Source of the DNA: Plebeiibacterium marinum
Lineage (GTDB): Bacteria > Bacteroidota > Bacteroidia > Bacteroidales > Marinilabiliaceae
DNA: 64,000 bases
Direction of reading: 5' to 3'
NCBI RefSeq assembly: GCF_026013615.1
Contig: NZ_JAPDPI010000017.1
Location: 1-64,000 of the forward strand
Shown here: positions 63,261 through 64,000 of the stretch, in pieces
How the letters are laid out: every line of letters starts with the position of its first letter
Position numbering within the stretch: the stretch's first letter is position 1
Position numbers and translations under genes: made by a program
The notes under the pieces: model-generated
Databases searched by the model: none
Told to the model about the DNA's origin: nothing
The model's input: the letters and a program-made list of their open reading frames with translations, nothing else

Positions 63261-64000
63261 ATGAGCGAATACCATCAAATACTTGGAGTTACAACCAATG
63301 CCACACTTGACCAGATAAAGAAAGCATATCGCTCAAAAGCAAAAAAACTACATCCCGACATCAATAAATCAGAAAATGCCCATGATGAATTCATTCTTTT
63401 AAACGAAGCTTATGAATACCTTTTAAACACAAGCGGCACCCATTTTAATAGATTTAAAAGAGCTCAGGAACAGGCACAAAAACAAGCAGCATATCATAAA
63501 GCATGGGAAAAGCAAGAACGTGAAAATGCAAAAAAAAGAGCCAGGGAATATGCCCAAATGAAATATGATGAATACCTGAAATCGGATATTTACAGAACAA
63601 CGGAAGCGATTAACGCAGCTCTTGATATTTTTGTAACCGCCATTGTTTTATTGTTTATAATTGGATTGCCGGTTTTAACTTATATTGAACATGGCCCCAT
63701 TTCTTTAATATTAAGTGCCCTGATAATTCTACCAACCTCCCCTATATGGTTTCGGTTTCTGGTGAGAACTTTCCACAGCTTAAACTTCCACAGTCTACTT
63801 TCCCTCAATAAGATGTCTATGCAAAACAGAATACGCTACATTGTTATTTTGTCCTTTTTCAATTTTTTCATCTTTTTAAAAGTTACCCTCTGCACTTTTA
63901 TCGAACTGAGATGGATATTTACTCTATATATTTCCCTCTATCTTGTTACATCTATTTTTACCTGGAACTCAAAGAACAACAATAAAAAACATTTTATCCG
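63261..64000 (+). CDS. J-domain membrane protein (partial, runs off the window)
   Basis: From ATG 63261 the frame is open to the window edge (246 codons), so the track misses it. The N-terminus is a J domain (YHQILGVTTNATLDQIKKAY, then LHPDINKS with the HPD motif) that would stimulate Hsp70. A charged helix (KAWEKQERENAKKRAREYAQ) links to three or four hydrophobic segments (IFVTAIVLLFIIGLPVLTY and following), so this is a membrane-bound co-chaperone, not DnaJ itself: there is no G/F or zinc region. The C-terminus is missing. Confidence 0.85.
   Translation, partial: MSEYHQILGVTTNATLDQIKKAYRSKAKKLHPDINKSENAHDEFILLNEAYEYLLNTSGTHFNRFKRAQEQAQKQAAYHKAWEKQERENAKKRAREYAQMKYDEYLKSDIYRTTEAINAALDIFVTAIVLLFIIGLPVLTYIEHGPISLILSALIILPTSPIWFRFLVRTFHSLNFHSLLSLNKMSMQNRIRYIVILSFFNFFIFLKVTLCTFIELRWIFTLYISLYLVTSIFTWNSKNNNKKHFI

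Overview
The window looks like a chromosome segment of a Bacteroidota bacterium, probably a marine or anaerobic member of the Marinilabiliales/Bacteroidales group. This is inferred from low G+C, from gene families typical of the phylum (S46 dipeptidyl-peptidase, short MenE, DUF3078, DUF5362, OmpA/PorT-type barrel, carboxynorspermidine pathway, long-form QueF), and from at least one near-perfect Bacteroides-type promoter (TTTG-N19-TATATTTG). No rRNA, tRNA or CRISPR array was seen.

Region 1 (about 1-9.7 kb) is accessory DNA and the main point of interest. A 687-702 aa tyrosine recombinase (7644-9707, minus) sits beside a chain of five hairpin sites (Z, A, B, C, D) plus one simple boundary (E). 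They delimit five gene cassettes. Each site is an imperfect inverted repeat of about 60-145 bp, opening with (C/T)AAC and closing with GTT, like integron attC sites. The first 9-15 bases of every cassette are complementary to the bases at its own other end, and they differ from cassette to cassette. That is the signature of excised and reintegrated circles. The cassettes carry a membrane protein, a type IIG-like restriction-modification enzyme, an IS91-type transposase with a coupled small ORF, a P-loop protein of unknown function and a small two-TM protein. The recombinase is odd: two HARP-like N-terminal repeats, then a core-binding domain with a degenerate catalytic lobe, then a second core-binding domain with an intact catalytic domain ending in a 'SPLD' tail like IntI. 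I propose an integron-like system in which the recombinase reads towards the array, as in reverse integrons.

Region 2 (10-23 kb) is core metabolism and housekeeping: acyl-CoA dehydrogenase with EtfA and EtfB, a secreted MsrB, a DUF3078 protein, a probable small RNA, threonylcarbamoyl-AMP synthase, TrkH/TrkA potassium uptake, ComEC, and a SRPBCC protein. Region 3 (22.8-34.9 kb) has a secreted C1 aminopeptidase and the menaquinone genes menF-menD-menB and menA-menC-menE, split by a chemotaxis receptor and a DUF5362 membrane protein; menH is not here. Region 4 (34-43 kb) has a nucleoid-associated protein, a large surface protein with an HExxH domain and beta-propeller, a cytoplasmic GH13 enzyme, a metallophosphoesterase, a gutted GNAT gene, a DUF2007 protein and LspA.

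Region 5 (43.5-63 kb) has the two-gene carboxynorspermidine route to polyamines, a sensor kinase, an IMPase-like/aminoglycoside-kinase-like pair, a DUF2520 oxidoreductase, a DPP11-type S46 peptidase, the KdsC-like/UbiA/Maf trio, a FetAB-like ABC pair, ThpR, a barrel protein, a ketopantoate-reductase-like gene and three queuosine genes (queF, queE, queC; queD is absent). A J-domain membrane protein runs off the right edge. Two decayed genes (Rpn nuclease, four-helix-bundle S23 protein) lie here. Intergenic spaces of the core region, but not of the cassette array, hold many degenerate 7-bp-phased repeats.
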